This document shows positions 61,788-64,000 of a stretch of DNA of 64,000 nucleotides, one piece after another. Each line of letters starts with the position of its first letter. The first letter of the stretch is position 1. The position numbers were made by a program, and so were the translations under genes. The notes under the pieces were generated by a model that was not told where the DNA came from, did no database searches, and saw nothing but the letters and a program-made list of their open reading frames with translations. The DNA comes from Salinivenus lutea (GTDB taxonomy: Bacteria > Bacteroidota > Rhodothermia > Rhodothermales > Salinibacteraceae), in the NCBI GenBank assembly GCA_002894685.1, contig NCRC01000011.1, positions 62,001 through 126,000 of the forward strand, in the 5' to 3' direction.

Positions 61788-62177
61788 ATGAACGAAAACT
61801 CAAATCAAGACCCTTACCGACAAATCTTTCTCGATCTCAAGGCAGACCTCTCGTATCTCGCCCGAAAGCACGGCGGTCGCCTTCTGGAGCAGGCGGCAAG
61901 ATCCGCCACCCAGAGTGAAATCATTCAACACCTTGCTGAAGATCTCACCCGACGCACCGAGCGATACGATGGGGAACCTGACGAGACCACCGCCGAGAAG
62001 ACGCAGGAGAATACCCCGCCCGAAGACCTCGACTACGCAGATGAGGACGTATGGAACGTGCCATCTGCGCCAGATGCGGAGGGGGAAGAGAGCGACGACG
62101 AGCACGACCTCTCTGACGCCGCCGAAAAGGTGCTTTCCGACTTGATGGACAGGCTGGGGGATAAAGTAGAGGAGTGA
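61788..62177 (+). CDS. Hypothetical acidic protein, 129 residues
   Basis: A very acidic soluble protein with a helical N-terminus (RQIFLDLKADLSYLARKHGG) and a disordered Asp/Glu-rich second half ending in a helix (AEKVLSDLMDRLGDKV). ATG 61788 is preferred over GTG 61740. It points towards the integrase gene, with which it converges. No family is recognised. Confidence 0.6.
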   Translation: MNENSNQDPYRQIFLDLKADLSYLARKHGGRLLEQAARSATQSEIIQHLAEDLTRRTERYDGEPDETTAEKTQENTPPEDLDYADEDVWNVPSAPDAEGEESDDEHDLSDAAEKVLSDLMDRLGDKVEE

Positions 62178-62300
62178 GACGAGCGACCGTCTTCCGCTCT
62201 AAGAAGCCGAGAGATTGAGGTTACCGATGCCACTTGGGATTCTCGATCTCCTCAGAGCGACAAAGACGACAACTCGTACGGCAAACGGCCGGCAGGCGCT

Positions 62301-63386
62301 CTACCCCAGTAGATCCATTGCGTCCTCCAAGTCGTCGGGAATGAAGTGGCTATACCTCTCGGTGATTTTCTCGGAGGAGTGCCCGACGATCTTCCCAACC
62401 TTATAGACGGGGACGCCCTCACGAAGCAGGTGCGTCACGACCCCGTGGCGAATGGAGTGGGAGGTGTATGGACGAGAGAGTTCATCAATCTTCTTTATTT
62501 CCTCCTTCCACTTGTGGCAGATCGTGGAGACCGTTAAGTGCTTGTCGGTCAGTGGGGAGGAAAAAACATAAGTGTCTGACGGTTCTTTCCGCTCTCTCAG
62601 ACGCTCGAACACGTCCCATACGTGCCCGACCGGGATTACTCGCAACTTCCGCTTGAACTTGATTGTGAGCGTCCGCTCTTCGGGCGTGAGATAGACGTAG
62701 TTCCGGGAGTGCCCCGTGCCGACATCTTTCGGTCCTCGCTTCCACTTTATCTGGACCATCTCACCGATTCGGCATCCCGTATGGCAGGCGAGCTTCATCA
62801 GGAGGTGAACCCAGCTTGGCGTGTCGGCTTTCTCGATCCGCTCATCGAGCCACTCCCTCAGTGCCTCGAACTCTCGTTCGGTAGGCACCACGTCACGGCG
62901 GCGAGGCTGCGGAATGTCGACCGAGGCAAGCAGGTCCTCGGTGATTTCCCCTTTCTTCCGCAGGCGAGAGAAGAAGGACTGGATGTGACGAAGGTTCGTG
63001 CCGACGGTTGTGGGCGACACACCGTCGTTCTGAAGCCTCATTTCTTTGAATCCTGAAAGGTCAATCTCACCTAACTCGTCGGAAAAGACGGTTCCGTATT
63101 CCTTCTGCGTCCAGTCCAAAAACATCGGAAGCACATACTCGTCGGTGCTCACGGTTCGGTCTGACAGCTCATCCCGCTCCACCTGTCGACGGCGGTGCTC
63201 CAAGTAGTCATCTACCAGCTTCGAAAGAGTCGACGGCGTATCGGTGCTGAACCGCTCGTCCAGCTTCGCTTTCTTCTCTTCCGCCTCAGATTTGTCCCGT
63301 GTCCGAAGCGACTGCTGAATGCGGTTCCCGTCCTCGTCCTTGCCCTGATAGTAGTAGATGCCCCGTTTCTTGTATATCGAACTCAT
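62301..63386 (-). CDS. Tyrosine site-specific integrase
   Basis: This 361-residue recombinase is complete. An N-terminal arm-binding region (MSSIYKKRGIYYYQGKDEDG) and a core-binding domain precede the catalytic domain. Catalytic residues are Arg206 (TGCRIGEM), His310 and Arg313 (HSIRHG), His336 (VGHSSE) and Tyr345 (ERYSH). It is 337 bases from the right direct repeat, the usual place for an integrase that made the insertion. It probably recombines within the tRNA-derived repeat. A pair of 22-bp-spaced repeats (63486-63517) may be its arm sites. Confidence 0.93.
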   Translation of the reverse strand: MSSIYKKRGIYYYQGKDEDGNRIQQSLRTRDKSEAEEKKAKLDERFSTDTPSTLSKLVDDYLEHRRRQVERDELSDRTVSTDEYVLPMFLDWTQKEYGTVFSDELGEIDLSGFKEMRLQNDGVSPTTVGTNLRHIQSFFSRLRKKGEITEDLLASVDIPQPRRRDVVPTEREFEALREWLDERIEKADTPSWVHLLMKLACHTGCRIGEMVQIKWKRGPKDVGTGHSRNYVYLTPEERTLTIKFKRKLRVIPVGHVWDVFERLRERKEPSDTYVFSSPLTDKHLTVSTICHKWKEEIKKIDELSRPYTSHSIRHGVVTHLLREGVPVYKVGKIVGHSSEKITERYSHFIPDDLEDAMDLLG

Positions 63387-63723
63387 AGCGACCCTTTCGT
63401 TCGTGAGGAGGAGCGCCAGATTTAGGGCGCCTCGGCTACACGAAATGGGTAGGTCGGTTCGCCAGTGGAAGTCGAAAAACCGCCGATTTACTACCGATTA
63501 GCCCGATATTTACTACCATTCCCCGAAAATGAGGGGCGCAGAAGAGACGACACACCACCAACCGTTTTCCCCTCAGCCGCCGAAAAGAGGGAGCATCAAA
63601 GAGGGTTGGACTGACCTCTCAGAGCAGGCAAATCCGACCAGTCCCCTCTCAGAAATGATAAGAGGGGAAAGGGCAGAAAAATAAAAAGACGCCCCCGAAA
63701 TCACCGTTTAACGGCGCTCAGAG
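63387..63723. other. Region between integrase gene and right repeat, with 22-bp-spaced repeats
   Basis: This 337-base stretch holds no gene. ATTTACTACC occurs at 63486-63495 and again at 63508-63517, exactly 22 bases (two helical turns) apart, in an AT-rich segment. That arrangement fits arm-type integrase or excisionase binding sites. Purine-rich tracts (AGAGGGGAAAGGGC) precede the repeat. Confidence 0.55.
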
Positions 63724-63884
63724 GCGTCTACCAATTCCGCCACTCGGGCAAATCGAATTTGCAGTTGTGGAATTTGGATTGGGGGCTGGTGTTCCTTTCG
63801 CAGTGACCCGCAGCACGCCGAACCCGACACTCCACACTGTAGCGGTGACCCCACCAGGACTCGAACCTGGGACTCACGGATTAA
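63724..63884. repeat. Right att-like direct repeat (161 bp)
   Basis: Second copy of the segment at 50486-50646, with one mismatch at 63785. It contains only the first 26 bases of tRNA-Leu and the 3' half of the Lys-like tRNA (minus strand), so neither tRNA is complete here. Immediately after it the flanking coding gene ends (63889), with no tRNA 5' half present. It is the right boundary of the element. Confidence 0.9.
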
Positions 63885-63888
63885 GGAC

Positions 63889-64000
63889 CTAGGTGGCCTG
63901 TTGCTCCCAGAGCGTGGGCATCGGCCGCCGAAGGACGAGCACCCCCTCCAGCAGAGAGCGGTCGAAGTTAATGAAGCCGTGGGCCGTGTACACCTCGGCC
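63889..64000 (-). CDS. C-terminal end of a flanking gene (5' part outside window)
   Basis: The minus strand has an open frame from the window edge to a TAG at 63889-63891. The visible 36 residues include AEVYTAHGFINFDRSLLEG and RRPMPTLWEQ. The stop is four bases from the end of the direct repeat, so the gene's end borders the att site. No family can be assigned from this short part. Confidence 0.55.
   Translation of the reverse strand, partial: AEVYTAHGFINFDRSLLEGVLVLRRPMPTLWEQQAT

Larger units (their letters stand above)
50486..63884. mobile_element. 13.2-kb integrative element in a tRNA cluster
   Basis: Direct repeats of 161 bases bound the element. It has a complete tyrosine integrase next to the right repeat, a polymerase-like protein, a methyltransferase-nuclease, an EVE-HNH protein and many small unknown genes. 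Several of its genes are more AT-rich than the host. No conjugation or capsid genes are seen, so it is a satellite-like or plasmid-like island that may depend on other elements to spread. Confidence 0.85.

Overview
The window looks like chromosomal DNA of a moderately to highly GC-rich, probably halophilic bacterium of the Salinibacter/Rhodothermota type. Proteins are rich in Asp and Glu, few genes have strong Shine-Dalgarno sequences, and the metal-resistance genes have the flavour of that group. This placement is inference from composition and protein style; there is no rRNA here to confirm it. Most of the window is accessory DNA.

Region 1 (1-21.1 kb) is a metal and toxic-ion resistance island. 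It holds the end of a Zn/Cd-type P1B ATPase with an ArsR-type sensor, a fluoride riboswitch driving crcB, and a Czc/Cus-like efflux operon (RND pump, adaptor, His-rich lipoprotein, TolC-like channel) divergent from a two-component system. It continues with a mercury unit (thioredoxin-like protein, MerR, MerT-MerP fusion, GDCCVxC protein; no merA seen), a second ArsR unit, an ArsP-type permease behind a CsoR-like operator, and copper genes copA-copB.

Region 2 (21.3-45.4 kb) is a defence-rich zone. In order it has an IS110-family transposase, a 1223-residue TPR protein, a PaeR7I/XhoI-like restriction-modification pair, a putative QxK nuclease followed by a trypsin-like protease, a decayed serine recombinase beside CRISPR-like palindromes, a tightly packed four-gene operon (EEP-family phosphoesterase, tiny membrane protein, soluble protein, exported protein), and a CBASS operon (HTH, ImmA/IrrE-type peptidase, CD-NTase, Cap15-like effector). 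After these come a PhoD-like phosphatase that shares an operator-like palindrome with CBASS, an uncharacterised membrane protein, a uracil-DNA glycosylase gene broken by one stop codon, and an intact serine recombinase.

Region 3 (45.7-50.1 kb) holds a tyrosine recombinase with an abnormal active site, an excisionase-like DNA-binding protein, a double-HTH regulator and a stand-alone recombinase N-domain, next to tRNA-Leu(GAG).

Region 4 (50.49-63.88 kb) is a 13.2-kb integrative element bounded by 161-bp direct repeats (one mismatch). The repeats run from inside tRNA-Leu to the anticodon loop of a half tRNA resembling tRNA-Lys. The element carries an EVE-HNH type IV restriction candidate, a frameshifted GIY-YIG-like gene, a type ISP/IIG-like methyltransferase-nuclease, a string of small unknown genes, a polymerase-palm protein that may replicate the element, and a complete tyrosine integrase next to the right repeat. 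A partial gene at the right edge belongs to the flank.
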